Shown: positions 18,432 to 28,592, numbered from the stretch's first letter. The stretch is DNA of 64,000 nt from Bacteroidota bacterium (GCA_025963715.1 JAOQAG010000004.1:1-64000); one strand, 5' to 3'. Notes: generated by a model from the letters alone, not told the origin. Translations and numbers: made by a program.

Positions 18432-18439
18432 TACATTTG
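18432..18439 (+). promoter_or_regulatory. Putative hipBA promoter -7 element (TACATTTG)
   Basis: Exact TAnnTTTG match upstream of the hipB-like gene. Confidence 0.55.
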
Positions 18440-18443
18440 TAGC

Positions 18444-18496
18444 ATAAAAGCAACATTAAATAATTAAAAACTATTTATTGTAACATAAAAGCAACA
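18444..18496 (+). promoter_or_regulatory. Candidate HipB operator: direct repeat ataaaagcaaca x2
   Basis: Perfect 12-bp repeats at 18444-18455 and 18485-18496, 41 bp apart, between the -7 box and the start codon. Confidence 0.5.
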
Positions 18497-18499
18497 CTT

Positions 18500-18844
18500 A
18501 TGTACGCACAAAAAAACTGGTACAACCTCGGCGATCCCGCCATTGTTCGTGAGTTGAGCAAGCAGGTAAAACAAATGCGCATCAATAAAAACATGACGCA
18601 ACAACAGCTGGCAGAACGCACCGGGCTGGATCGCGTTACGATCAGTCGTTTTGAAAACGGCCGCGCTGCCACACTGCTCACCTTTGTAGAAATTTTACGC
18701 GCACTCGATAAGCTGGAATTACTTGACACTTTTACAGAAGAACCGGAGATCAGCCCGCTGAAAGTAGCCGAAATAGAGGAACAATACCGCAAACGCGCTT
18801 CTTCCAAAAAAGCAGATCCAAAACAAAAACCGTCTGAATGGTAG
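18500..18844 (+). CDS. hipB: XRE-family HTH regulator, HipB-like antitoxin
   Basis: HTH_3 signature MTQQQLAERTGLDRVTISRFENGRAATLLTFVEILRAL; overlaps the HipA-like ORF. Confidence 0.85.
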   Translation: MYAQKNWYNLGDPAIVRELSKQVKQMRINKNMTQQQLAERTGLDRVTISRFENGRAATLLTFVEILRALDKLELLDTFTEEPEISPLKVAEIEEQYRKRASSKKADPKQKPSEW

Positions 18845-20130
18845 CCAAAGTAAAAATATGGAACCAGTTGGTAGGTGCTGTTCTGTGGGATAAAAATGCC
18901 AATATTGCCCGCTTCGAATTTGATGAGCACTTTTTAAAACAAGGCCTGGACCTTTCCCCGGTACGCATGCCTGTCGCGGAAGCGCTAACCGGAAAAAAAA
19001 TTTACTCCTTCCCTGCTCTCCCTTTTGAAACCTACCGCGGTTTGCCCGGATTACTGGCGGATTCGCTGCCTGATCGTTTTGGGAATCAATTGCTGGATAC
19101 CTGGTTTGCACGACAGGGAAAAGATCCGGAACAGATAGATCCCGTAGAACGCCTGTGTTACATTGGTAAGCGCGGCATGGGTGCACTGGAGTTTGAGCCT
19201 TCCGGCGAATTGGCCAACAGCGCTTCCGAACACCTTGAAATAAAAGACCTTGTCAATCTTGCCAAAAAGGTAATGAACGAGCGGCAGGATCTGAAAACCA
19301 ATATTCACATCAACAGCGATGAAGGATTAAAACAGATCATCAGCGTGGGAACATCCGCAGGTGGTGCCCGTGCAAAAGCAATTATTGCGTATAATGAGGC
19401 AACCGGTGATGTACGCTCGGGACAAATGGATGAGTTGGAAAATTACAGTTACTGGATCATCAAATTTGATGGTGTTACCAATAAAACACTCGGCGATCCA
19501 AAGGAATATTGCCGCATCGAATACGCATATTACCGCATGGCGGTGGATTGCGGCATCATCATGGCCGAAAGTAAATTGCTGGAAGAAAACAAACGCGCCC
19601 ATTTTATGACCAAACGCTTTGACCGTCCGCAAGGCAATACAAGGCTGCACATGCAAACCCTGTGCGGATTAGCGCATTTTGATTACAATAATCCGGTGGC
19701 GTATTCTTACGAACAAACCTTCCAGGTGATGCGCCAGCTGCGGCTTCCATACAACGATGCAGAACAGTTATTTATGCGCATGACGTTTAATGTGATGGCC
19801 CGCAACCAGGATGATCATACTAAAAATATTGCTTTTCTGATGGATCAGCAGGGTACCTGGAGCCTTGCACCGGCGTATGACATGACGTATGCCTATGACC
19901 CGAATAATAAATGGATCCGCAGCCACCAGTTATCGCTCAATGGAAAACGCGATGACATCAGTAAAGCCGACCTGTTGGCCGTTGCGAAAGAAATGAACAT
20001 TAAAAAAGCAAATGACCTGGTTGAGCGTGTTGCCGCTAGCATCGGGCAATGGAAAAAATTTGCAACACAGGCTGGATTACCAAAAGAACAAGCAACAGCC
20101 ATTGCAAAAACACACCTGCTTTATCAATAA
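18838..20130 (+). CDS. hipA: HipA-like serine/threonine kinase toxin
   Basis: FETYRGLPGLLADSLPDRFGN, NVMARNQDDHTKNIAFLMD and LAPAYDMTYAYD motifs. Confidence 0.92.
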   Translation: MVAKVKIWNQLVGAVLWDKNANIARFEFDEHFLKQGLDLSPVRMPVAEALTGKKIYSFPALPFETYRGLPGLLADSLPDRFGNQLLDTWFARQGKDPEQIDPVERLCYIGKRGMGALEFEPSGELANSASEHLEIKDLVNLAKKVMNERQDLKTNIHINSDEGLKQIISVGTSAGGARAKAIIAYNEATGDVRSGQMDELENYSYWIIKFDGVTNKTLGDPKEYCRIEYAYYRMAVDCGIIMAESKLLEENKRAHFMTKRFDRPQGNTRLHMQTLCGLAHFDYNNPVAYSYEQTFQVMRQLRLPYNDAEQLFMRMTFNVMARNQDDHTKNIAFLMDQQGTWSLAPAYDMTYAYDPNNKWIRSHQLSLNGKRDDISKADLLAVAKEMNIKKANDLVERVAASIGQWKKFATQAGLPKEQATAIAKTHLLYQ

Positions 20131-20197
20131 TTTGAAATAAAAACGGGAACATCCGGCATCATTAAAAAAGAATGTTTTCAAAAAAATAAATTAGTAC

Positions 20198-22459
20198 ATG
20201 TCGACCAATACTACTGAAAATACAGCAGCTTCCATCGCTTCGAGGTTTATTAACAACACCAATAAAAACGTGTTTTTAACCGGGAAAGCAGGCACAGGCA
20301 AAACCACTTTTTTAAAACACATTATCAAACACACGTACAAAAATGCGGTGATTGTGGCGCCTACGGGCATTGCGGCGATCAATGCAGGCGGTGTGACCAT
20401 TCATTCGCTGTTTCAATTGCCTTTCGGAGCGTTTATTCCGGCGCGGGATGCTGAAAATAAATTCAATGAAAATGTAAAAATAAATACGCCACAAACGCTG
20501 TTTAAAGGCTTCCAGTTGAATGCTACCAAACGCCGCTTGTTACAGGAACTGGAATTACTGATCATTGATGAAGTGAGCATGCTGCGTGCCGATTTGCTGG
20601 ATGCGATTGACCTGGTGCTGAAAAGCGTCCGCCGCAAAAATCATTTGCCTTTTGGCGGCGTACAAGTATTGTTCATTGGCGATATGCTGCAATTGCCACC
20701 GGTAGTGAAAGAAGATGAATGGCAGTTTTTAAGAGCGTATTATAAAACCGCTTTCTTCTTTGATGCGCAGGTGCTGCAGCAGAACAAACCCTTGTACATC
20801 GAACTGGATAAAATATACCGCCAGGCGGATGATGCTTTTATTAAGATCCTGAATAATCTGCGCAGCAATCATGTGACCACACAGGACATTGAAACGCTGA
20901 ATACGTTTTATAAACCGGATTTTAAAGCTGCAGCGAATGATAATTACATTCACCTGACGACGCACAATTACAAGGCGGATAACCTGAACAAGGAATCGCT
21001 GCGCCGACTGGAAGGACAATCGTATTTTTTTAAAGCGGAAACTACCGGCGATTTTAATGAATATGCCTATCCCGTGGAATTGAACCTGGAATTAAAAAAA
21101 GGCGCGCAGATCATGTTTATCAAAAATGACCCGACCGGTGCACAACGTTTTTTTAACGGGAAGATCGGGATCGTTTCCGACATCAGCAGCAGCAAAATTG
21201 AAGTGAGCTTTAACGATGAAAGCAAACCTTTCCTGATCGATAAATATGAATGGCAGAATATTAAATACACGCTGAACGAAGCCACCAATGAGATCGAAGA
21301 AAAAATAAACGGCACGTTCACACAATATCCGATCAAACTGGCATGGGCGATCACGGTACACAAAAGCCAGGGATTAACATTCAGCAAGGCTATTGTGGAT
21401 ATTGGCGATGCGTTTGCACCCGGGCAAGTATATGTAGCGCTTTCGCGACTGACTTCGCTGAGTGGATTGGTGCTTTCGTCGCGGATCAATGTAAACAGCC
21501 TCAACGTGGACAAGAACATCACGGATTATTCCAACACACGCGACAGCAACGAAGCATTAACGGAATTATTTGAAACGGCATCCATCGGATTTTTCCAGGA
21601 ATATGTGATCGCGTGTTTTAATTTTTCGGAGCTGAACAACAAGCTGAAAGTGCATTTGGAAGATTACCAGAAAGACGAGCATAAGTCGGCCAAACAAAAG
21701 TATTTTAACTGGGCGCTGGAATTACAAAAGGAAACGGAGGCGGCAAAAAACGTGGCGGATAAATTTCTGAATCAATTAAAATATATTTTCGAATCGAACC
21801 AACCCGATTACAAAGAGCAATTGAAAACGCGCGTGGAAGCTGCAAAAAATCATTTTGTTCCACTGCTGAAACAATTTTCAAAAACGGTAATCAAACAGAT
21901 CAACGGGCTGGAATCGGAGAAAAAAGTAAAAACCTATTTGCAGGAACTGGCCGAGCTGGATGCATTATTTTTCAAGCAATTGCAGCTGATCCACAAAGCA
22001 GAAGCCATGGTAAAATCGGCTACCGAAAACAGCGAATTCTCCAAAGAAACAATCAATACGGATACAGAAAATAAAGAACGCATCCAGGAATTAAATGCTG
22101 TAGCTATAGCTCCAAAAGGGAAACGTGAACGCAAAAAAGAACCGGGCGAAAAAAAGGAAAAAGTAAAAACCAAAGAAGTATCCTACACGTTATATAAAGA
22201 AGGAAAAAATATGGAGGAGATTGCAAAAGAACGCAACCTGGCGATTACCACCATTGAATCGCATTTGGCTGAATATGTGGGATTGGGGTTGATCGATGTA
22301 AAATTATTTGTGGAAGAAGAAAAAATGAAAAACATCATTACCGTATCCAAATCACTGGATACTTACCTGTTTGGTACCATTAAACAGGCACTTTCGGATG
22401 ACTATACCTATTCCGAGATCCGTTTTGCAATTGCCTGGTATCAGAATTCAAAAAAATAA
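20198..22459 (+). CDS. Pif1-like superfamily 1 helicase with C-terminal helix-turn-helix region
   Basis: Walker A LTGKAGTGKTTFL, Walker B LLIIDEVSML, AWAITVHKSQGLTF motif VI region, C-terminal NMEEIAKERNLAITTIESHLAEYV HTH. Confidence 0.88.
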   Translation: MSTNTTENTAASIASRFINNTNKNVFLTGKAGTGKTTFLKHIIKHTYKNAVIVAPTGIAAINAGGVTIHSLFQLPFGAFIPARDAENKFNENVKINTPQTLFKGFQLNATKRRLLQELELLIIDEVSMLRADLLDAIDLVLKSVRRKNHLPFGGVQVLFIGDMLQLPPVVKEDEWQFLRAYYKTAFFFDAQVLQQNKPLYIELDKIYRQADDAFIKILNNLRSNHVTTQDIETLNTFYKPDFKAAANDNYIHLTTHNYKADNLNKESLRRLEGQSYFFKAETTGDFNEYAYPVELNLELKKGAQIMFIKNDPTGAQRFFNGKIGIVSDISSSKIEVSFNDESKPFLIDKYEWQNIKYTLNEATNEIEEKINGTFTQYPIKLAWAITVHKSQGLTFSKAIVDIGDAFAPGQVYVALSRLTSLSGLVLSSRINVNSLNVDKNITDYSNTRDSNEALTELFETASIGFFQEYVIACFNFSELNNKLKVHLEDYQKDEHKSAKQKYFNWALELQKETEAAKNVADKFLNQLKYIFESNQPDYKEQLKTRVEAAKNHFVPLLKQFSKTVIKQINGLESEKKVKTYLQELAELDALFFKQLQLIHKAEAMVKSATENSEFSKETINTDTENKERIQELNAVAIAPKGKRERKKEPGEKKEKVKTKEVSYTLYKEGKNMEEIAKERNLAITTIESHLAEYVGLGLIDVKLFVEEEKMKNIITVSKSLDTYLFGTIKQALSDDYTYSEIRFAIAWYQNSKK

Positions 22460-22495
22460 TCGTTAAATTAGCTGAACATAAAAATCCTTTTTCCT

Positions 22496-23608
22496 ATGCT
22501 GAAACACGCCTCTTTATTTTTAATCGTTGCATTTACCGCATTATCATTCAATTCCAAAGCACAGGATAACGCAGCGCCCAAAGTAGACACTGCGGATGCC
22601 GTAGGCGTGCTGATCAAAAGCGGGAACATCAAGTGTGATTCGGCAGCCGTACATGCAAAAAACAAGGATACAAAAGGTGCTAATAAATATTATGCGGATG
22701 CCATCAAGGATTATAAAAAAGCAGCAAAAACAAATGCCAATTCATTTGCCGCATGGTGGAGATTAGGAGCTGCACAGGCAAAAACAAACGACTTTAAAAA
22801 TGCTGTTGCCAGCTACGAAAAAGCGCTGGTAATTGAGCCCGAACGTGGAGAAGTATACCGCGAACGAGGAATAGCGCAGCTGGCACTTGGAAACGATACC
22901 ATGGCCATGCACGATTTTAACAAAGCCATCGAAAAAAATTACGATGATTACCAGGCTTTTTATCAACGCGGAATGATGCGGGAAAAAGGGCGCAAATTGC
23001 AGGATGTGCTGGAAGATTATGGCAGAGCGCTGGAACTCAACCCTAATTTCACGGAAGTGCTGATGCACAGAGGTAAATTGTATTACAACGTAAAAAAGGA
23101 TTATGTACTGGCCTTGAATGATTTTAATAAAGTGATCGAGGTGGATCCTGATAACAATGAAGCATTTTTATGGAGAGGAAAAACAAATTTCAGCGGCGGT
23201 AATTTTAAGGCTGCCGACAAAGATCTGAGCCGTTACATTGATTTTGAGCCGGAAAATATTGATGCGCTCATTACCCGCGGTGCTGCAAGGATCAACATCA
23301 ACGATAATTCCGGCGCTGTGCGCGATTTTGATGATGTGATCAAACTGGATCCCAAAAATGTGATCGCGCTTACCAACCGCGGCATTGCCAAAGGTGCGAT
23401 GAAAAATTTTGCAGGCGCATTAGAAGACCTCGATATGGCCATCAAATTAAAATTCGACTATTCTTCAGCCTACATTAACCGTGCTGCCATTAAACTGGCC
23501 TCCGGTGATAAAAAAGGCGCTTGTAAAGATCTGAAAGCGGCGGATGGATTGAACAATGACAAAGCCTACGACCTGCTGCAGAAATATTGTAACGAAGAGG
23601 ATAAATAA
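22496..23608 (+). CDS. Tetratricopeptide repeat protein
   Basis: Consecutive TPR motifs (AVASYEKALVIEPERGEVYRERGIAQLALG etc.), signal peptide. Confidence 0.9.
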   Translation: MLKHASLFLIVAFTALSFNSKAQDNAAPKVDTADAVGVLIKSGNIKCDSAAVHAKNKDTKGANKYYADAIKDYKKAAKTNANSFAAWWRLGAAQAKTNDFKNAVASYEKALVIEPERGEVYRERGIAQLALGNDTMAMHDFNKAIEKNYDDYQAFYQRGMMREKGRKLQDVLEDYGRALELNPNFTEVLMHRGKLYYNVKKDYVLALNDFNKVIEVDPDNNEAFLWRGKTNFSGGNFKAADKDLSRYIDFEPENIDALITRGAARININDNSGAVRDFDDVIKLDPKNVIALTNRGIAKGAMKNFAGALEDLDMAIKLKFDYSSAYINRAAIKLASGDKKGACKDLKAADGLNNDKAYDLLQKYCNEEDK

Positions 23609-23773
23609 ATACAGATAGCGCCCGCCTGAACGATTCGGGCAGGAACAGAAACGAATTTACGAATCCGGGTAAAATCAGTTCAAAGTTTAAAGTTCAAAGT
23701 TTGCTCTGCGCAGACGCTGTGTGCTGATCATATACTGGCTAAAATTATTCTTTTATTTCTATCATAAAAATAT

Positions 23774-23868
23774 CTGTCATCCCGGGCACCGACCCGGGAT
23801 CTCAGAAATGTTAGCAGCGCCAAATCCTGGTTTTTAATAAACAGATCCCGGGTCAGGCCCGGGATGAC
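23774..23868. repeat. 95-bp palindromic MITE/REP-like element, same family as 16388-16484
   Basis: Same layout: ctgtcatcccgggcaccgacccgggatc ... gatcccgggtcaggcccgggatgac with a shared core aaatgtt-gcagc-ccaa ... tttttaat. Confidence 0.8.
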
Positions 23869-23941
23869 GATCTGGAGGAGGAATTTCACTCCGAAATAAG
23901 CACAGATTCGTAATTTCGTTTTTTATTCGTTATCTGTACCA

Positions 23942-25003
23942 TCAAAAATCTAAAATCAACCTCTCCTCTCCTGCCCTGTAAATAATAGTACTTATTTTTT
24001 TTCCCGGTACACATTCCAACTCCACAAAACCTGTATGCTGATCGTCCTGGAAAACCGGGTCAAATTTTTTCTTTTTTGCAAGATGCGAACGCTTGCTCAC
24101 ACAACCACTGATAATATAACGCATCCCCTTCTCTTTAAAAAATTGCAAATTGTGCTCGTGCCCGGATGCATAAATAACGTTGTCGTAGTTATTAAAAACC
24201 GCCAGCATTTTCCTGCGCATTTTTTTATAACGCGGCTGCGCTATATCCTGCGAAAACAAACGGTTAGGTCCCAACAGTCCAAATACAGCAAACGGTGTAT
24301 AATTCAGCAAAAAACGCAGTGGCTGTCGGCTAAGCGAATGTTTTCCGTTGGTGTACATCGGGTGATGCGCCACCACAATTACCTGCTCCTTGTTTAATTT
24401 TGCAGCATTTAAAATGCTATCCAGGCGGGAATAAAATAAATCGATGGTGTGTTTTTTAGAGCCGGTCTTGTTTTTTTTATACACCTGTAAAAACCATTGT
24501 GTATCAATCGTCACCAGGCGTAATCCTTCTTTCAACAAAACCGTTTCCGGGCCGGGCAAACCGTTCAAAGGCAAAAAAGGATGCTGCTCTTTATTCGCGG
24601 CAAGCGTATTTGTTTTTACATATTGTTCAACGTAAGCCTGCTGCGCATTTATTTTTTCGAGGCCTTTTCTCCCCTGCGCATCCCAATCATGGTTACCCGG
24701 AATAAAATAAATTTGCCCTTTATACTGCTGTAGAATTTGCAGCTGCGAACCCAAATGTTTCTGCGCTTCTTTATCATCCGCTGAGATGCCATCCGGATAA
24801 GCATTATCACCCAGAAAAATCACCGCACTGTTTGGATGTGCCAACAATTGCTCTTTCAACAATAATAATGCTTTCCCTGAAATCGTGTCTTCTCCGCCAT
24901 CTCCGGCAAGGTAAACCGAAAATGAATTTGCATTTTCAGTTTGGGCAACCAACGAAACAGAACACAAAAAAAGAAAAAGAAAAAGCATTTTTTTCATACA
25001 CAC
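23942..25003 (-). CDS. Secreted metallophosphoesterase
   Basis: FLGDNAYPDGIS, IPGNHDWD, VVAHHPMYTNGKH motifs; signal peptide. Confidence 0.9.
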   Translation of the reverse strand: MCMKKMLFLFLFLCSVSLVAQTENANSFSVYLAGDGGEDTISGKALLLLKEQLLAHPNSAVIFLGDNAYPDGISADDKEAQKHLGSQLQILQQYKGQIYFIPGNHDWDAQGRKGLEKINAQQAYVEQYVKTNTLAANKEQHPFLPLNGLPGPETVLLKEGLRLVTIDTQWFLQVYKKNKTGSKKHTIDLFYSRLDSILNAAKLNKEQVIVVAHHPMYTNGKHSLSRQPLRFLLNYTPFAVFGLLGPNRLFSQDIAQPRYKKMRRKMLAVFNNYDNVIYASGHEHNLQFFKEKGMRYIISGCVSKRSHLAKKKKFDPVFQDDQHTGFVELECVPGKKISTIIYRAGEERLILDF

Positions 25004-25290
25004 ATTTTATAAATATAGCTCGTCATGATAATTCCAATGGTAATGAAATAAGAATACTTCACATACGCCGCGCCATTTTTAAATCTGAAATACAGGTGCG
25101 CAGCAGTAAGACCGAGAGTAAAAATTACAGGCAGCAAAGCCGGGTAGAGATGAAAGCTGTTTGAAAAATCGCCTTTCAGCAATTCAATAAAAGAACGCTG
25201 CATGCCGCAACCCGGACAGTCAATACCAGTAAGCGCCTTGTACGGGCAAGTCAGCAGGTGATTTTCTAACCAATGGATCAGTGCAGGCAT
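24994..25290 (-). CDS. DUF2752 membrane protein
   Basis: CPYKALTGIDCPGCGMQRSFIELLKGDF signature plus TM segments. Confidence 0.9.
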   Translation of the reverse strand: MPALIHWLENHLLTCPYKALTGIDCPGCGMQRSFIELLKGDFSNSFHLYPALLPVIFTLGLTAAHLYFRFKNGAAYVKYSYFITIGIIMTSYIYKMCV

Positions 25291-25304
25291 GTGCGTAAAT
25301 AAAA

Positions 25305-25325
25305 AAAGGACGGGATCCGTCCTTT
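25305..25325 (-). terminator. Stem-loop between CDSs
   Basis: aaaggacgggatccgtccttt. Confidence 0.6.
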
Positions 25326-25338
25326 AAAATAAAGCCGG

Positions 25339-25749
25339 TTAACGCATCAGGTTCCATGGCGAGTGCGAAGCTGCAACACCAACAATGAGCAGGTAGATCC
25401 AGAAAAACATCCATAAGGAAGAAATGATCAGCCCGATGATGCCACAGATCTTACCGGCACTCATATTTTTGAATGAAGAAACGGTATACAACGATGGATT
25501 CTGATTGTACAAAGCTGTTGCACGGCCAGCCAATACCAGGGAAATGATCCCGAGCGTTACCCCGATAATGCCGTAACAAAAACATCCGATAATGGAAATG
25601 ATCCCCAATACCAAAACTGCGGTGGCATTAGGCAGTTCCATTTTTTCGAATGGTGGCTGAAATGGTTGATTGGGTGGCGTCGGAGGCGTGGTTTGTCCAA
25701 ATTGCTGATCGAACTGCTGATTGATATTTTCGGGATTTGAGTTTTCCAT
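25339..25749 (-). CDS. CCC-motif / DUF4190-like membrane protein
   Basis: Pro-rich N-terminus then TAVLVLGIISIIGCFCYGIIGVTLGIISLVLAGRA. Confidence 0.8.
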   Translation of the reverse strand: MENSNPENINQQFDQQFGQTTPPTPPNQPFQPPFEKMELPNATAVLVLGIISIIGCFCYGIIGVTLGIISLVLAGRATALYNQNPSLYTVSSFKNMSAGKICGIIGLIISSLWMFFWIYLLIVGVAASHSPWNLMR

Positions 25750-25805
25750 GTATGTTAGTTTTAGTTTGAATTTAAAAGTAAGAACAATTCTTTAAAGCAA
25801 AAAAA

Positions 25806-26399
25806 TTAATTGGCTCCTGCCAGTTTTAATAAGTGTGTGTGAATCTGCAAGATCTGCGGAATGACCAGTTCCTGCTCATCGTTCAGCACGGTATAATCCG
25901 AGCGTTTTATTTTTTCTTCATCATTCATTTGATTCACCATCCGCTCTTCCACCTGCTGTTCCGAAATACGATCGCGCTGCAAAATTCGCTTTATTTTCAA
26001 GGTTTTGGGCGCCGTTACCGTGATGATCTTTTCAACTTGCTTGTAAGCGCCGCTTTCAAATAAAATTGCCGCTTCCTTTAAAACATAACGTGCGTTTTTA
26101 TATGCTGCACACCAGGTTTCAAAATGCCGGGCAACAGCAGGGTGCACAATGCTATTCAATTGTTCCAGTTTTTGTTTGTCCTTAAAAACCACATCCGCCA
26201 GTTTTTTACGGTCGATCCGCCCGTCTTCCGTCAACACATCGCCCGCTATCGCTGCAATTTGGCGGATCACCTCTGTTTCTTCCAAAACGTTTTTTGCAGC
26301 AGCATCCGACGAATATACCGGGATACCCAGCAATGCAAACACACTGCAAACAGTGCTTTTGCCGCTTCCTATACCGCCGGTAATGCCAACTTTGATCAT
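25806..26399 (-). CDS. coaE: Dephospho-CoA kinase
   Basis: MIKVGITGGIGSGKSTVCSVFALLGIPVYSSDAAAK. Confidence 0.95.
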   Translation of the reverse strand: MIKVGITGGIGSGKSTVCSVFALLGIPVYSSDAAAKNVLEETEVIRQIAAIAGDVLTEDGRIDRKKLADVVFKDKQKLEQLNSIVHPAVARHFETWCAAYKNARYVLKEAAILFESGAYKQVEKIITVTAPKTLKIKRILQRDRISEQQVEERMVNQMNDEEKIKRSDYTVLNDEQELVIPQILQIHTHLLKLAGAN

Positions 26400-27406
26400 T
26401 ATTTTTTGATGATAAATTCTACTTTCTCCGGGTTTAATTTAATGGAGCGGATGCCTTCCGGAAATGTTTCCAGCACAATTTTTAATTTATTGCTGTTCGG
26501 CTCTGCTTTTTTATAATCAATCACAGCACGGAACTGCGATGCATTGATGTTCTGATAATTATCAAATGCCACATCGTATTTCACCAACACTTTATCCGGA
26601 AAAGATTTCAGCGAATAACCGTTCGGCAGGTTGATCGCTTCGATCGTTAATTCGACACTTGCTTCCGTATATTTTTTCACATGGATCTGCGCTTTTACCT
26701 GCGAAAAATTGGTTTCCATATAACCGGCATTCTGACTTTTAGCAATGTCCAGCACCAGCGTGCGCGATTCATTCAGATTTTTGATCGTTACCGGAACAGT
26801 TTCTACAAAATTAATTTTCTCTAATACGTCGGCAGCACCCGAAACCTGTATATGATCAGGGATCAGGCGGATAGAATCCGATTGCTGGTACTGGCTGTCC
26901 ACCGTTAAATTAATATTGGCTTTTACCGGTACGCGTTTGCTTACTTTGCGGTTGAAGTTTAAAAAGATCGTATCGGGCATAATGCGCTGCACTTTAATGC
27001 GCGACGAAAACTGCTCCGTCATTTTATTGATGCGGGAATTGGTTAGCAAATAAAAATAATTTTTGGTTGCCATTGGCCTGCTGTCTTCCAGGTCGACATA
27101 CACCGTTTGTGCTTTTTTGAACTTGTACGCCAGCAGAAAAAATCCTTTCGCCCTGATCTCGATATCGATCTCTTTCGGCAGTAAATTGGAGATCACCCGG
27201 TCCTTCGGCGTGTTCATATATTCCACAGGATAACTCACAATAATATTGTATTCTTTCGACAACATCATCATCAGCCAAAAGAACATCGACACGAGCACGC
27301 AGACCAAAAACGTGATCACACGCCGGTTCAAACGGATCGGTTCCTTAAAAATGTTATCCTGACGGTCTTTTGACAAACAAAAAAGTGTTAATGATTGATA
27401 TTTCAA
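26399..27406 (-). CDS. YbbR-like domain protein
   Basis: N-terminal TM and YbbR-like repeats; adjacent to coaE and yajC as in other Bacteroidota. Confidence 0.8.
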   Translation of the reverse strand: MKYQSLTLFCLSKDRQDNIFKEPIRLNRRVITFLVCVLVSMFFWLMMMLSKEYNIIVSYPVEYMNTPKDRVISNLLPKEIDIEIRAKGFFLLAYKFKKAQTVYVDLEDSRPMATKNYFYLLTNSRINKMTEQFSSRIKVQRIMPDTIFLNFNRKVSKRVPVKANINLTVDSQYQQSDSIRLIPDHIQVSGAADVLEKINFVETVPVTIKNLNESRTLVLDIAKSQNAGYMETNFSQVKAQIHVKKYTEASVELTIEAINLPNGYSLKSFPDKVLVKYDVAFDNYQNINASQFRAVIDYKKAEPNSNKLKIVLETFPEGIRSIKLNPEKVEFIIKK

Positions 27407-27520
27407 ATTTACTAAAACTTCAGGCCAAAACAGTACTTATTATAGTAAAAATGCTGATCGTTTAAAACAGGCGCAAATTCGTAATATTCGAATGTCTATT
27501 AAATAAATCTATAAATTAAA

Positions 27521-27552
27521 AAAAGCGTTAAGAAATTAATCTTAACGCTTTT
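27521..27552 (-). terminator. Stem-loop, potentially bidirectional terminator
   Basis: aaaagcgttaaga-aattaa-tcttaacgctttt, 13-bp perfect stem. Confidence 0.75.
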
Positions 27553-27612
27553 ATAAATGATAACATATTACATCTCAACGTTTACGCCCCCCCTGTCAGG
27601 GTTTTTTTGTGA

Positions 27613-27729
27613 GCAGGCGCGAGTGTCCCACTCGTGCCAAACTATTTTATGGCATCTTGCCATTACTAAAATACATAAGAGCGGGACGCTCTAAAAATAA
27701 AAAGGCACGTTGGGACACTCGCGCCTGCG
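27613..27729. mobile_element. MITE-like palindromic element, copy B (inverted relative to copy A)
   Basis: Reverse complement of 8567-8683 with few changes, including the internal agagcgggacgctct hairpin. Confidence 0.8.
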
Positions 27730-27774
27730 AAGTATACAGATTCGTAATATTCGTTTCTGTTCGCTATCCGTAAA

Positions 27775-28062
27775 TTACATTGTTTTTTGCTCTTCGTTGA
27801 TCAAAGTAGATGCATCCATAGAGATCGCACTTCTTTCGATTTTCAATTTTATGCCACCTTCAACTGAAATAATAAATGTTTTTTCCTGAACATCTACAAT
27901 TTTACCGTGAATCCCGCCGATGGTAATGATCTTGTCACCCACTTTAATGTTTTCACGGAATTTTTTCTGATCTTTTGATTTTTTCAACTGAGGACGGATC
28001 ATGAAAAAATAAAATACTACGATGATTAATACTAAAGGAATAAACTGTCCGAACTGACCCAT
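27775..28062 (-). CDS. yajC: Preprotein translocase subunit YajC
   Basis: FFMIRPQLKKSKDQKKFRENIKVGDKIITIGGIHGKI. Confidence 0.95.
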   Translation of the reverse strand: MGQFGQFIPLVLIIVVFYFFMIRPQLKKSKDQKKFRENIKVGDKIITIGGIHGKIVDVQEKTFIISVEGGIKLKIERSAISMDASTLINEEQKTM

Positions 28063-28109
28063 GATTGTTTTTTGTTTTTAATTATTAATTGATATTACTA
28101 TTTTGATTC

Positions 28110-28592
28110 TTATTCTTCTTCCGGAACGATGATCGTGGTGCTGATCGTCAGCACTTTGGTGCTGGGGTTACAATTGGTTACCAGTGTCACCGTTTTTTGC
28201 ACCAGCCCCGATTTTCCTTCACTGTTAAATACCACATCGATCTTAGAAGTTGCGCCTGCTTTTATCGCTACGTGCGGATATGAAGGAACAGTACAGCCGC
28301 AGCTGCCTTGCGCCGAGGAGATCACCAGGTCCGATCCGCCGGTATTTTTAAACATAAAGGAGTACGATACTTTTTCTCCCTGTGTGATCTTTCCGAAATC
28401 GTGTTTGTCTTCCGCAAATGTGATGACCGGTGCGCTTCCCGGTTCTGCCGGTTTGCCCGATGCTGTTGCAGGTACGCTGATCACATCCGTGGAAATAACC
28501 GGTTCCACTTTTTTAGGATCGTCCTGTTTGCAGGAAACAGCAGCCAATAAAGTAATTCCGGCAAGTGCAATTAAAAGCGATTTGATTTTCAT
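28110..28592 (-). CDS. DUF1573 lipoprotein
   Basis: Lipobox LAAVSC; FAEDKHDFGKITQGEKVSYSFMFKNTGGSDLVISSAQGSCGCTVP. Confidence 0.93.
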   Translation of the reverse strand: MKIKSLLIALAGITLLAAVSCKQDDPKKVEPVISTDVISVPATASGKPAEPGSAPVITFAEDKHDFGKITQGEKVSYSFMFKNTGGSDLVISSAQGSCGCTVPSYPHVAIKAGATSKIDVVFNSEGKSGLVQKTVTLVTNCNPSTKVLTISTTIIVPEEE

